A stretch of 64,000 bases of DNA from contig CM056718.1 in the NCBI GenBank assembly GCA_029844215.1, positions 84,060,764 to 84,124,763 on the forward strand, written 5' to 3'. This DNA comes from Przewalskia tangutica (taxonomy: Eukaryota; Streptophyta; Magnoliopsida; Solanales; Solanaceae). The notes beneath the pieces were generated by a model. It searched no databases. It saw nothing but the letters and a program-made list of their open reading frames with translations, and was not told the DNA's origin. Positions 1-11,632 of this stretch are shown piece by piece. Positions within the stretch are counted from its first letter, which is position 1, and each line of letters starts with the position of its first letter. A program made the position numbers and the translations under genes.

Positions 1-160
1 CAAACTGTGCAATAGAATTGACGAGGGCAAGTACGAAAGCTATCTACCAGACCATCCTATGTCAGCCACTGACCAGGGCAAGTACGAAAGCCAAATACCA
101 TACCATCCTGCGTCACTAAACCTCATGAAGGACTAGTCCATGGAATAACAATATCCAACA

Positions 161-403
161 TGGTCGCATGCCCCAGAATCCCACATCGTAAAAGCATGTC
201 CATGGGGTAATAAAAACAATTCGGGAATCTAACCTGCCTCCTGGTCGCATGCCCCGGAATCCCACATCGTATAAGCCGGTCCAAGGAGTAATAAAAATAA
301 TCCGGAAATCTAACCCTCATCCTGGTCGAATGCCCCGGAATCCCACATCATATAAGCATGTCCAAGGATCAATCATAATGGAAGCATACCCGTGGAATCC
401 TAC
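161..403. repeat. 81-bp minisatellite, three units, inside LTR B1
   Basis: The motif TGGTCGCATGCCCC or close variants recurs at 161, 242 and 323, exactly 81 bp apart. Each unit also holds CCCACATCG and an AT-rich part with TCCAAGGAGTAATAAAA. The same repeat occurs at 8868-9105 and 15110-15270. Because 81 is divisible by three, frames stay open through it and give false ORFs. Confidence 0.9.
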
Positions 404-1721
404 GTCATCATCGATGCGTCAAGTAAACTCACAAGACAGGCAGTCCAACCAGTCGCGGCAGCGTAAAATTATAATACTTACACTCAAAGACTATCAAAAG
501 CACACATAGGAAAGTTCATAAAATCTTTAGACTTTCATTATCATACAAAAATGAATTTCATTTTATAAGCTCAAGGCACTTTCGTTTTATATAAAAATCT
601 GAGATTTTAACCCTAAGTACTACGTACTTCCACTCTTTTCAAAAGACTCCTTTTTTATATAAAACCCCAAGATACTAACACCCGTAGTATCAAGGCATGT
701 CTATTTTTCAAATTAAGTTACTACACCTTTAGAAGTTCATTTCAAGACTTTGAAACCAAGTAACTTCTAATTACACAACCTAGGCAACTCATACCTATCC
801 ATCAAAATAGACAACTCTCTTAACCTTCTATAAAGTCGTTATAACCAACTTCCCATAAAGCCGTTATAACCCTTTATGGTTTTAGACAAATTCATTCTTT
901 TTATAACCAAGAGACTTATATTTTTAAAACCAAGTATCATATACTTTCAAATCAAGTTACATAACTTTCAAAATACTTCAAGTCTCTTAACTTTAGAAAT
1001 CACGTTTCTTAACTTTTAAATCTCAAGTAACTCACTCCTTTAAAACAAGTTACTTCTCTTTAAATCATGTCATTTCTCCTCTTTTAAAATCAATTAAGTA
1101 AATCACTCCTTTGACTTCCCTAAAGCCGTCATAACAACCTTTAGGTTTTAGAACTAAGGCACTATCCAAAAGATTTGAAAACCACTTCCTTTTTAAGACT
1201 CTAAGTACTTCAAGTAAAACACTTTCACTTTTGAAAATCCAAACTTCATTAAGGGAATGGATTATAACAACTTCCAATTTAAACATCCAAAGTACAATCA
1301 AAGAGTGGATCATTTAAGGAGTAGGACTTACTTACTTTACCATAAGGAATCATGCTAGAAGAAGAGGAAATAGTTCACATATCTTTTTGGCTTAATCCAC
1401 AAGCTAAGTCGAATACGCCGCACGTAGAATTGTCAACCTATAATTTCCACAACACGACTATCAACTTCTAGTTTCTAACGTAGAATGATACTAAGTATAC
1501 GGTCTCTTATTCTACGGAAAATTGGGCAGCACCTCCTTTGTTTCTACATACTTTTCCACCTTTTTCAAGGCCCGAAAATCAATAACCAACATGCCACATT
1601 TAAGGCTCAATACATCAACCAATCAAAGGGGATTACACGCCTTACAATACGTGTAAAATTCCGCCCCACAATTCATATAAAACAATCCATTATTATTAAG
1701 GTCATTCGGCCACAACAATAA

Positions 1722-4700
1722 TGTTATACCCCGTATTTCCAGAGTATGTACGTAAGGACATACGTAGAAAAGTTTGAAGCTTAAAGTAGGCTTGGCCTAT
1801 TTTATTTTGTGCACAACACCCGGTTAGAGTCATTTTTCGACGAAACGTTTTACATAACTTGCGAAGGGAAAATTCCGGCTATGTCATTTTAATTTTTTGC
1901 GGATTTTTCCGAGAGACGAAACATTTTGGACCAACGGGAGGGTGACATGTGTCACCCTCATGTTGAACGTCTTTTGGGGCGGCAACTTGCACGATTTGCA
2001 AGTCAAGTGGGTAAGATATTTTTGTAGATATTTGTGAGGGTTTTAAGGAGTAGGGACTAGGGGGCACTTGGGCACATCTTGGCCCTCCAATTGCCCCCCA
2101 CTTGGCTAGATCATGGCCCTTGATTTCCCTATAAATACCCCTCCCCCTTTGAAGACTTCTTCATCCAAAAACTTTCCTAAGTCTAAAATCCTCCCCCCCT
2201 CTCCTTGTAGTGTTTCGTCCAAACACCCCCCTCCCCCTTTGAGAAGGCCCTTTGGCCGAGAGCCCTCCCTTGGCGAGAGTACCCCACTCCTAGTGGGGTT
2301 GGTAGAGGGTATACACACTTGTGGTGTTGTCTCGTATAAATACCCACTCTTGGTAGAAATATTCTCCAAAGTATTGTTACTATACCCAAAATACCTTAGC
2401 TGTATACCTTGTAGTATTCCAAAGATACCTCTATACGTAGAGCCCGGAAATACTACCGTATGTCCTTTTTGTCTCAAACCGAAACCCTAGGGAAAATCTT
2501 CACAGTTGGTTGAAGTATTTAAGAAGAAGTTGCGTAGAACTTCTAAGGGTTGTTTGGAGCGGGTTGGAGCACCCGGAGTAGGAGCTAAGCGTTGCTCAGG
2601 ACCGACATTTATACTTGGATAATTATGGGCTTATCGAGGTAAATATCTTGTCTCCCTTTTGTAATTAAGTGTGCATACTATTGAAGTATAAGAATTAAGT
2701 ATAAGGTATATACAAGGAAAGTATATAGAAGAGAATTGAACTGTAATAGAAGGATATTACAGAAAAGACTTGAACTGAAATCACATCAGAAGATTAACCT
2801 GCAGAGTAGTCTAGACTTTGATAGACTTGTATAACCGTTATAGGTTGAAGTACTGCGAGTAGCGTATTCTACTCGGAGGGTGGAAAAGGCTAGCCGGACT
2901 ACAGTACGTTGGAGCGTTTTGCTTATAGTCGATAAATCGTCACGAGGTATGTGATTCTTCCTATACTCTTGAGCATGATATTTTAAAGAATATATATATA
3001 GTACGGTAGACGTACGTGTGTTAACTGAATAATAATTTCGGCAATGTCTTTTGACTTAAGCCTGAATAATAATTACGGCAATGTCTTTTGACTTAAGCCT
3101 GAATAAAGAGAATCTGAAGTATTTCAAAAGAATTAAGAAACCTTTTTGAAAGAAGAGTAACACTTGGTTTTAAAAGCTTAAGAGTTATACTAGCTTTATG
3201 GGAAGTTAGGTATAACGGCTTAAGAGAGATAAAAAGAATGATTTATTGATTTAAGAAGTTAAGAGACTTGATCTTAAAAAATAAGAGACTTGACTTAATT
3301 GAATTTTATTAAAAAGTGTGAAAACTCATTCGTGAGTAATGAGTACTTGGTTTTTAAAAGGAATAATGTTTTACTGATTTCGGAAATCAGAATAAGTATC
3401 GAACAAACCACAGCAGCGCTAATAAAGGGAAATGTTTTGACTAATAAAGTATTATTAAAACCAGTAGAAACTTCCATCTGCATAGAAGCTAAGATGAGAC
3501 AAAATGATATTACATTTCCTAGATCATGGCTGCTGTAATAAGATTGTTATGAACAAGAATAACCTACTCACACATAAGGTATATATTTCTCAAATCGTTT
3601 TAAAGGATTAAAACTATGAACTACGAAACCTTTCGAAAATGAGAAACTTGAGTAATTGAAATTAGGCAAACTTGAACGTTTGGAAAAGGATGTTGTTACT
3701 TGATTTTACAAAGAGAAGTGTTTTGATTTACTTCAAAAGATAATCACTCTATTTTTATATACTACGGGTATTGTGTGACTTTTGTGAAAGTAACATATCT
3801 TTTAAAGAGTTAATGTATGAAGTACTTTGGGGATAAAAACCCGATCTTATTAATCATATAGTAGAAAGTACCTTGTGTGAATAACTTGATTGTGTTGGTT
3901 TGTGATAGCCTTGTAATACTTTCTTGTTGATTTGATAAGTAAACATGTTAGGATGCTACGTGTGTTATTATCTTGTGATGTTTGTGTAAAGGGGTTTTCC
4001 CTCGATTGCGCTTAAGTTGTTTAACTATCAGCCGTTATGTTGGTATTGTACCACTCACCTTGACATCATCCCGGAGGTTAAGCGCTCCGTCTGGGGTAGA
4101 CTCAGCGGTCTGTGTGACCTATGATTCGAGAATACCTCATGCGGGTCCCGGCCTATGCGAGTTACGAGCTCGTGTTAGTGTGCGGCCTTTCTGGTCATGC
4201 GGTCTATGTGGCCATGCGGACTGCGAAGTCCAGGCGGATGCCGGGGAGTAGCTACCCTCGATGCGGGGAATACCTCATGCGGGCCATTGGAGTGGCCTAT
4301 GCGGAGCTGCGGGAAGTTCGAGGCTGACGCGCATTAGATACTGCGGCGAGTGGCGGCTTTGATCATGTGACGGCAGACAGATCTCATGATACGATTTATG
4401 ACCACTGTTTGTACCGTGGGTTTTAGTAGTCGGCTATGCCTTCGTACTTACCGTGCGGTTTTATGATGACACAGGTGGGACCCGTGTTCATGTGTATTCC
4501 TTGGTGCTTTTATATCATAGGCCGCGGTGAGGAAGGTATTCCACGCATGATTGATGTTGTGGCGTGAGACCCATTGTTATATTTGAGTAATGACTTTGAG
4601 GCGTGAGTCCACGACTTGACATAATCGCTTATTTATTGTGAGTAGTTTGGTCATCATACATGTCTCACGCTTTATATAGACTACTATGATTTCATTTACG

Positions 4701-5151
4701 ATATTTTCGATTTCGCATACTTGGTACTGTTATCGACCTCCTTCGGCTGCGTTCATCTGCGCAGTTGAGGTACACCAGTCGTTGATCCTAGCTCTCAGGG
4801 TCACAGTTCAGCGTTTGGGAAGCTCCGTTTCTCCGGAGGCTTATCAGTGGTATAGTCCCCTGTCGTAGTAGGTGCTTACATTCAGGAGTATGGCGGGGCC
4901 CTGTCCCGCCATTGTTGTCATGTCACTCTTAGAGGTCTGTAGTACTGTTGTGGGCAGAGTTGTAATGGGATGTAACTGTTCGGTTTTAAGTTGATTTATA
5001 TATATGCCGAAGGGCAAGTTTTCTCAGATTACTGTTTTACACTTCTTGTTATTTCATGTCTTGTTTTATGTTCCGCTGATTACTCTGATGTTGTATCACT
5101 AGGGTTCCCGGGGTAAGGCACCAGTCACGGGCCCGGGTTCGGGTCGTGACA
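1722..5151 (+). mobile_element. Solo LTR, plus strand, with AATAA target duplication
   Basis: A complete 3,430-bp LTR begins TGTTATACCCCGTATTTCC and ends GGTCGTGACA. It is flanked by AATAA at 1717-1721 and 5152-5156. No primer site or internal domain follows, so this is a solo LTR left by LTR-LTR recombination. The second B LTR carries the unfilled site at 10447-10451 in otherwise matching sequence. Contents in order are a short U3, a TATA box at 2130, a C-rich tract near 2190-2250, AT-rich sequence at about 2650-3950, a GC-rich block with CCTCATGCGGG motifs at about 4100-4330, and the conserved U5 end. Confidence 0.95.
2130..2137 (+). promoter_or_regulatory. TATA box of the solo LTR
   Basis: TATAAATA stands 408 bp from the LTR start in the context CCCTATAAATACCCC. 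The same site is found in almost all LTRs here. Transcription would start about 30 bp downstream (inference), giving a short U3 and a ~3-kb R-U5. Confidence 0.7.
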
Positions 5152-6321
5152 AATAAACAATCCTAAGTCCTTCCCAATTCTTTTTCAATCCAAGTTGCTA
5201 AGTCTAACATGTTATATAGTCGTAAACAACTTTAACAACTATAATTCCTTCTTTATATAACATGCGACGACTAAACTAATAATCAAATTGAATTGTAATC
5301 TCAAAGGCTAAACATGCTAGTTTCGGATTAGGGTTCCAGTATCCATAACACTTACCAAACTTCCATATATACATCTTATGCTTGTTTATATCCATAACTA
5401 CAACAATAAGTAATCTTTAATCACTTAACGACAAGATTGTTACCTTGATAAGCCCTTATAAAATTCCAAGATTCAAAGTCGCTCCTTCGAAATTCTTAGC
5501 TCACGCTTCAATCCGCTATTTGAAGCCTTTAGAAGTTCACAACCAACTTCTCTTCACTTTTCAATCAAAACTTATGAAAACGACTTAGGTTTTTGTCTTG
5601 CGACTAACGTGAAAACGTCGTTTTTCCGAGATCTTTCTATTGAGATATCCTTACGATACCCTTAGGGACCTTGGGTTAAAGTCTTGTGAATAATGAACCA
5701 AAATTGCAAAATTTTTGTGTGTGATTTATCACAAACCCGAGAGCTTTCTTGCTAGCACAATGTTTCTCTAATTTTTTCTAAGTGTTGAAGACTAAGTCTT
5801 GCACTAGTGTGGTATATATAAAACAATGAAGGGTCAAGATAATAACACTTATGTGGCTAGGATGAATGATATTTAATATCTAGACAAGTGGCTCATTGAC
5901 TTGGTCAATTATCTCAAGCTAGGCTTGTCAAGACTTGATCATCCACTTGACTACTAACCTTGGTCACTTGACCATTAACCATGGTCCAATTCGTGCAAGC
6001 CATGTGGGGGGGGTGACACGTGTCGCCCTTCCATTCGTCCATAAAATTTCGTAACCCTCGTGCGCCCCACAAAACCTAACATTCCTCGGGTGGGCCCTAC
6101 GTGACTAAATCCATAAAAATAGATTTCCACAATGATAATAAGTTCCATACTCTTCAACTAATGCATTTTGAGAATACAATTCTCATCAACAAACATTTTT
6201 CCTTTCCGACGTTCGGAAGATTTTCCTTCGGAAAAACAATTCTTTCTTTCGTACCAATTTTCAAGTCTTGTGTTCTTGCATATATTCTCTTATACATGTC
6301 CTGGAATTAAGGGGTGTAACA

Positions 6322-6334
6322 TTCTTCTCCCCTT
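6322..6334 (-). other. Polypurine tract of B element 1
   Basis: TTCTTCTCCCCTT on the plus strand, i.e. a purine run on the element strand, abuts the LTR end at 6321. This is the expected place for plus-strand DNA priming. Confidence 0.8.
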
Positions 6335-6967
6335 AGAAACATTCGTCCCCGAATGTTCTTAGTCGGTTGTCAAGCTATACAAACTCCGGCATAGTCTCTT
6401 TACTATGCCTATCAATCAATACTCCACAAGACCAACGATGCCACACATGGCCACCACATAACATATGTAAACATATCAATGGACCTTCCATCCGCGGTCC
6501 CTTCTCACAAAACTCGAAGGTTACAATCTTTAAAACGGGATCCTTTGAGGTTCCTTTCTTTTTCCCGCATAAAGGGATGGCCCTGTCGTATTCTCAGTCA
6601 TGAGACTATCACCCCATTCCATACTACCGGCTGACCTGAATTGGATCCACAACCCAACCCATTGTCACATAGAGGTTCGTCACATAGGCCAACTTCTCAC
6701 TCTTAGTCTGAAATAAATCTATCTCTTATCTCAAGGTACTTCTCGCTCTATCCCCCTATTCACTAGAGGTTCGTCACATAGGACAAAATATTTCTACTGT
6801 ACATCCTTCACTATCGGTCTTTACACTGTTACGGGGTAATTACAACTTGTGAACCCTACACAACTATAGTCTCAGTTCACTTAATCATTCTTGTCAACAT
6901 TCTTTACTAATCAGAGTATCTCTACCTCTAGGGGGCTATCAATTACAACTACTAGCAACAATGGAAA

Positions 6968-7858
6968 ACATATACGCTAGGGCGAAATCTGAATCTATCA
7001 ATGCACGTATGATTCAAGAGAATCGAAATATACATGTAACCCCATGCGATGTTGCCTCTTGATCTTGCCCAGTAGTCACATCATCTATGCGGTTCGAAGG
7101 ACCGCCAGAACTATAAACTCCACCCTGACCTCTACCACGGCTGGCTGACATCTGAACACCCTGCCTGCAGAAGCGCGCGATTGTGGAGGAAAGGGAACCA
7201 ACCACCGACCTCATAGGCTGAGCCACCTCACCGGTGCTCTTTATAAAAGGACATACCCTCAGTACGGACGACCACAATAAAAACAAACACCTGTGCCATA
7301 ACGGCATTTCCCCATATGACGCTTACTACATCGGAAACACTGAGGAATAAGTGGCCTCGACTGAGAAAATCCTCTGCTCCTTTGAGAACTTCGAACCCTG
7401 GAGCTCGGACTGGCTCCTAAATACCTTGTGGGGTCCAATCTCCCACCTGTGAGCTGCGGGGGTATGTCCGGGGTAGGCTGGGATGAATATCTCACTCGTT
7501 GCTGAGGCTGCTCATCCAAAAACTCACCGGGATAACCAACCGGTCTAGCCCTCTTATGCTGATCTTCGCGTTGGCTCTCTACCCTCGGTACACCTGTCTG
7601 TACTGGCCGAATAACTTCCTGCTGGTGAAACTGTAGCACCGCTATCTTGGTCAATAACATAACTGCTTCCCTTATGACCCCATAGTCTTCCCCTGGCGAA
7701 ACTGGAGGCTCGTGATGGGGCCTCAAAACTGGCGATGGGAACTTGCCGCGGCCTGACATCCGGTATACCACAGGCATGAGCCCTATCAACTCTTTGAGTC
7801 ATTGGTAGCTCACGCTCTTTGTTTTGCCCTTACGGTATTGTTACCCTCGCGGAGGCAT
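6968..7858 (-). pseudogene. gag and protease start, broken (chromovirus type)
   Basis: Element-sense reading starts at the ATG at 7858 (MPPRE), then meets a stop within the first codons. An open stretch at 7789-7259 holds a first zinc-knuckle-like motif CFRCSKRHMGKC and the start of a second, CFYCGRPY, which is cut by a stop. Reading resumes in another frame (about 7307-7014) with the Gly/Ser-rich gag-protease linker and the PSNR...QDQEA motif usual at this junction in chromoviruses. ALIDS follows near 6990, matching the start of an aspartic protease (usually ALIDSG or ALIDPG), but the next residues are not conserved. The capsid part is much shorter than in element N, so an internal deletion is likely. 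The gene is non-functional as written. Confidence 0.75.
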
Positions 7859-8036
7859 AGTAGAACATAATAATACGTCGAGAGGAATTATCTTAATAAC
7901 ACTCTACATGTACGATCTCGAGTGATAAACGAAACCAACTCTAAATGTCCCGTAGCCTCCTGTTTATGGGTGTGGCGCGCGCAACACACCGATAATCAAG
8001 ACTCTACTAGACACGGTCTGATACGTTCCGAGGACC

Positions 8037-8049
8037 GCTCACGATACCA
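8037..8049 (-). other. Decayed primer binding site of the B element
   Basis: GCTCACGATACCA sits just left of the LTR at 8053. The intact form in sister elements is GCTCTGATACCA, the complement of TGGTATCAGAGC (initiator Met tRNA). One CT-to-CAC type change is present. Confidence 0.65.
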
Positions 8050-8519
8050 CTCTATCACGCCCGAACCCGGGCGTGATCGTGCCCTACACCGCACCCTTCT
8101 ACCTAATCGACACAAGTAAACGCGGAATTAAATAACACCTCGCTTTTTTAAAACCAGCGTACATGCGGCAAAGCCAAACAAGTGCCATATAATATACATA
8201 ACAAAAGGCACTACATCGCATACGAGTCCAATCCTACATATGAATACGCACTTAAGAGTTTCTTGAACTATGACGGATAAGGCTCATGTACCATAATCGT
8301 TCGAGACATGTATGATAGCCAAACTATAGTACCTGATACATAGCGATCATGTCAAATCAGGGAAGCATGCCCTCAAAGTCATTACTCAAATATAACCATG
8401 GGTCTCACGCCCATAACATCAATCATGCCCGTGGAATCCTTCCTCACTACCGGCAGTCCATGATATAGTATACCATCAATAAGCATACATGAACACCAAG
8501 TCCCACATGTGTCCTAAAA

Positions 8520-8820
8520 ACTGTACGGGCCAAGTAGGAAAGCGAACACCAGATCCAGCCTGCATCATAAAATCGGCCGGCAAATACGAAGCAACTACGG
8601 ATCCGGCTGCGTCGACAATCGGCGGCAAGTACAAAGCTAACTACGGATCCACTGTCGTCACGAGATATGGCCAGGCAATCTGCGAAAGCTATCTACCGAG
8701 CTCTGGTACCAAAGCGTGCAATAGGCGACGGGGGCAAGTGCGAAAGCTATCTACCAGACCATCCTATGTCAACCACTGACTGGGGAAAGTACGAAAGCTA
8801 TCTACCAGACCATCCTGCGT
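8520..8820. repeat. Imperfect ~50-60-bp minisatellite in LTR B2
   Basis: Units share a core like GGCAAGTACGAAGCTAACTA and differ in length. The same core forms the arrays at 56605-56940 and 62540-62870, and the end of one array is seen at 1-115. Confidence 0.75.
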
Positions 8821-8867
8821 CACTAAACCTCATGGAGGGCTAGTCCATGGAATAACAATATCCAACA

Positions 8868-9105
8868 TGGTCGCATGCCCCGGAATCCCACATCGTATAA
8901 GCATGTCCATGGGGTAATACAAACAAATCCGGGAATCTAACCCGCCTCCTGGTCGCATGCCCCGGAATCCCACATCGTATAAGCATGTCCAAGGAGTAAT
9001 AAAACAATCCGAATCTAACGCGATCTGTCGCATGCCCCGAATCCCACATCGTATAAGCATGTCCAAGGATCAATCATAATGGAAGAATACCGTGGAATCC
9101 ACATC
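8868..9105. repeat. 81-bp minisatellite in LTR B2
   Basis: Three units like those at 161-403. Here the spacing is uneven (82 bp, then shorter) because of small losses at GC-rich sites. Confidence 0.85.
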
Positions 9106-9529
9106 ACCGCCGATGCGTCAAGTAAACTAACAACGGACATGAGCCACTCCACCGAGAGTCGCGGACAGTATAAAATATAATACTTGCACTCAAAGGCTAT
9201 CACAAGCACACATAGGCAAGTTCATAAAATCTTTAGACTTTCATTATCAAACAAAAATGAATTTCATTTTATAAGCTCAAGGCACTTTCGTTTTATATAA
9301 AAATCCGGGATTTTAACCCTAAGTTCTACGTACTTACACTCTTTTCAAAAGACTCATTTTTAGATAAAACCCCAAGATACTAACACCCGTAGTATCAAGG
9401 CATGTCTATTTTTCAAATTAAGTTACTATACCTTTAGAAGTTCATTTCAAGACTTTGAAACCAAGTAACTTCTAATTACACAACCTAGGCAACTCATACC
9501 TATCCATCAAAATAGACAACTCTCGTAAC

Positions 9530-9602
9530 CTTCCATAAAGCCGTTATAACCAACTTCCCATAAAGCCGTTATAACCAACTTCCCATAAAGCCGTTATAAC
9601 CC
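9530..9602. repeat. 25-bp motif repeated three times
   Basis: CCATAAAGCCGTTATAACC with a CAACTTC spacer recurs three times. The B1 copy (about 828-872) has two units; the fragment at 15700-15770 has three. Single copies of the motif occur in nearly all LTRs in the window. Confidence 0.8.
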
Positions 9603-10446
9603 TTTATGGTTTTGGACAAATTCATTTTTTTTATAACCATGAGACTTATACTTTTAAAACCAAGTATCATATACTTTCAAATCAAGTTACATAACTTTCA
9701 AAATACTTCAAGTCTCTTAACTTTAGAAATCAAGTTTCATAACTTTTAAATCTCAAGTAACTCACTCCTTTAAAACAAGTTACTTCTCTTTAAATCATGT
9801 CATTTCTCCTCTTTTAAAATCAATTAAGTAAATCACTCTTTTGACTTCCCTAAAGCCGTCATAACAACCTTTAGGTTTTAGAACTAAGGCACTATCCAAA
9901 AGATTTGGAAACCACTTCCTTTTTAAGACTCTAAGTACTTCAAGTAAAACACTTTCACTTTTGAAAATCCAAACTTCATTAAGGGAATAGATTATAACAA
10001 CTTCCAATTTAAACATCCAAAGTACAATCAAGGAGTGGATCATTTAAGGAGTATGACTTACTTACTTTACCATAAGGAATCATGCTAGAAGAAGAGGAAA
10101 TAGTTCACATACATTTTTGGCTTAATCCACAAGCTAAGTCGAATACGCCGCGCGTAGAATTGTCAACCTATAATGGCCACAACACGACTATCAACTTCTA
10201 GTTTCTAACGTATAATGATACTAAGTATACGGTCTCTTATTCTACGGAAAATTGGGCAGCACCTCCTTTGTTTCTACATACTTTTCCACCTTTTTCAAGG
10301 CTCGAAAATCAATAACCAACATGCCACATTTAAGGCTCAATACATCATCCAATCAAAGGGGATTACACGCCTTACAATACGTGTAAAATTATGTCCCACA
10401 ATTCATATAAAACAATCCATTATTATTAAGGGCATTCGGCCACAAC

Positions 10447-10451
10447 AATAA
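10447..10451. other. Unfilled AATAA site matching the solo-LTR insertion at 1722
   Basis: The context CACAACAATAACCAATCC equals the sequence on either side of the 1722-5151 insertion with only one base different and one AATAA instead of two. It proves the insertion ends and the duplication. Confidence 0.93.
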
Positions 10452-11116
10452 CCAATCCTAAGTCCTTCCCAATTATTTTTCAATCCAAGTTGCTAAGTCT
10501 AACATGTTATATAGTCGTAAACAACTTTAACAACTACAATTCCTTCTTTATATAACATGCGACGACTAAACTAATAATCAAATTGAATTGTAATCTCAAA
10601 GGCTAAACATGCTAGTTTCGGATTAGGGTTCCAATATCCATAACACTTATCAAACTTCCATATATACATATCATGCTTGTTTATATCCTTAACTACAACA
10701 ATAAGTAATCTTTAATCACTTAACGACAAGATTGTTACCTTGATAAACCCTTATATAATTCCAAGATTCAACGTTGCTCCATAGCAATTCTTAGATCCTT
10801 TCCTTCACGCTCCAATCCGCTATTTTAAGCCTTTAGAAGTTCACAACCAACTTCTCTTCCATTTCCAATCAAAACTTATGAAAACGACTTAGGTTTTCGC
10901 CTTGCGACTAACGTGAAAACATCATTTTTTCGAGATCTTTCTATTGAGATATCCTTACGATACCCTTAGGGACCTTGGGTTAAAGTCTTGTGAATAATGA
11001 ACCAAAATTGCAAAATTTTTGTGTGGGATTTATCACAAACCCGAGAGCTTTCTTGCTAGCACAATGTTTCTCTAATTTTTTCTAAGTGTTGAAGACTAAG
11101 TCTTGCACTAGTGTGG

Positions 11117-11124
11117 TATATATA
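11117..11124 (-). promoter_or_regulatory. Probable TATA box of LTR B2
   Basis: TATATATA in GGTATATATAAAAC lies about 510 bp from the 5' end of this minus-strand LTR. It takes the place of the TATTTATAGG site of the other LTRs. Support is by position and motif only. Confidence 0.45.
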
Positions 11125-11632
11125 AAACAATAGAGGGTCAATATAATAACACTTGTGTGGCTAGGATGAAGGATATTTAATATCTAGACAAGTGGCTCAT
11201 TGACTTGGTCAATTATCTCAAGCTAGGCTTGTCAAGACTTGATCATCCACTTGACTACTAACCTTGGTCACTTGACCATTAACCATGGTCCAATTCGTGC
11301 AAGCCATGTGGGGGGGGGGGGGTGTGGCACGTGTCGCCCTCCCATTCGTCCATAAAATTTCGTAACACTCGTGGGCCCCACAAAACGTAAAATTCCTCGG
11401 GTGGGCCCTACGTGACCAAATCCGTAAAAATAGATTTCCGCAATGATAATAAGTTCCATACTCTTCAAATAATGCATTTTGAGAATCCAATTCTCATCAA
11501 CGAACATTTTTCCTTTCTGACGTTCGGAAGATTTTCCTTCGGAAAAATAATTTTTTCTTTCGTACCATTTTTTGAGTCTTGTGTTCTTGCATCTATTCTC
11601 TTATACATGTCCTGGAATTAAGGGGTGTAACA

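Larger units (their letters stand above)
1..6321 (-). mobile_element. LTR of family B (B1), truncated by the window edge and split by a solo LTR
   Basis: Minus-strand LTR ending in GGGGTGTAACA at 6321, directly followed by a polypurine-tract complement, so it is the 3' LTR of the element whose internal domain starts at 6322. Bases 1-1721 and 5157-6321 line up with 8711-11632 of the second B LTR. The first ~660 bp of the LTR lie outside the window. Bases 1722-5151 are a separate insertion. A TATATATA lies at 5813-5820. LTR identity is sure from the shared ends and the long collinear match; the family name B is mine. Confidence 0.9.
6322..8052 (-). mobile_element. Internal domain of B element 1 (gag plus start of protease only)
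   Basis: Only 1.73 kb separate the two B LTRs. From right to left (element sense): a decayed primer site near 8037-8049, a gag start at 7858, gag with zinc knuckles, a protease-like start near 7000, about 600 bp without recognisable coding, then the polypurine-tract complement at 6322-6334. Reverse transcriptase, RNase H and integrase are absent, so the element is non-autonomous. Next to the tract is a palindrome (6338-6345 with 6350-6357). Confidence 0.85.
8053..11632 (-). mobile_element. LTR of family B (B2), complete, 3.58 kb
   Basis: It begins TATCACG (from TGTCACG) beside the decayed primer site and ends GGGGTGTAACA at 11632. It serves as 5' LTR of B element 1, yet its right edge is followed not by flank but by another polypurine tract and internal sequence, so it is the middle LTR of a tandem. 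It holds two minisatellites (about 8520-8820 and 8868-9105), a triplicated 25-bp motif at about 9530-9602, the unfilled AATAA site at 10447-10451, and a run of 13 G at 11310-11322. Confidence 0.92.

Noticed and set aside
161..420. Possible CRISPR array (regular repeats)
   Set aside because: The repeats are adjacent 81-bp minisatellite units without variable spacers, inside a plant LTR.
2106..2490. Proline-rich and glycine-rich frames of about 125 codons on both strands
   Set aside because: Caused by the C-rich tract after the TATA box in the solo LTR; not kept in other LTRs.
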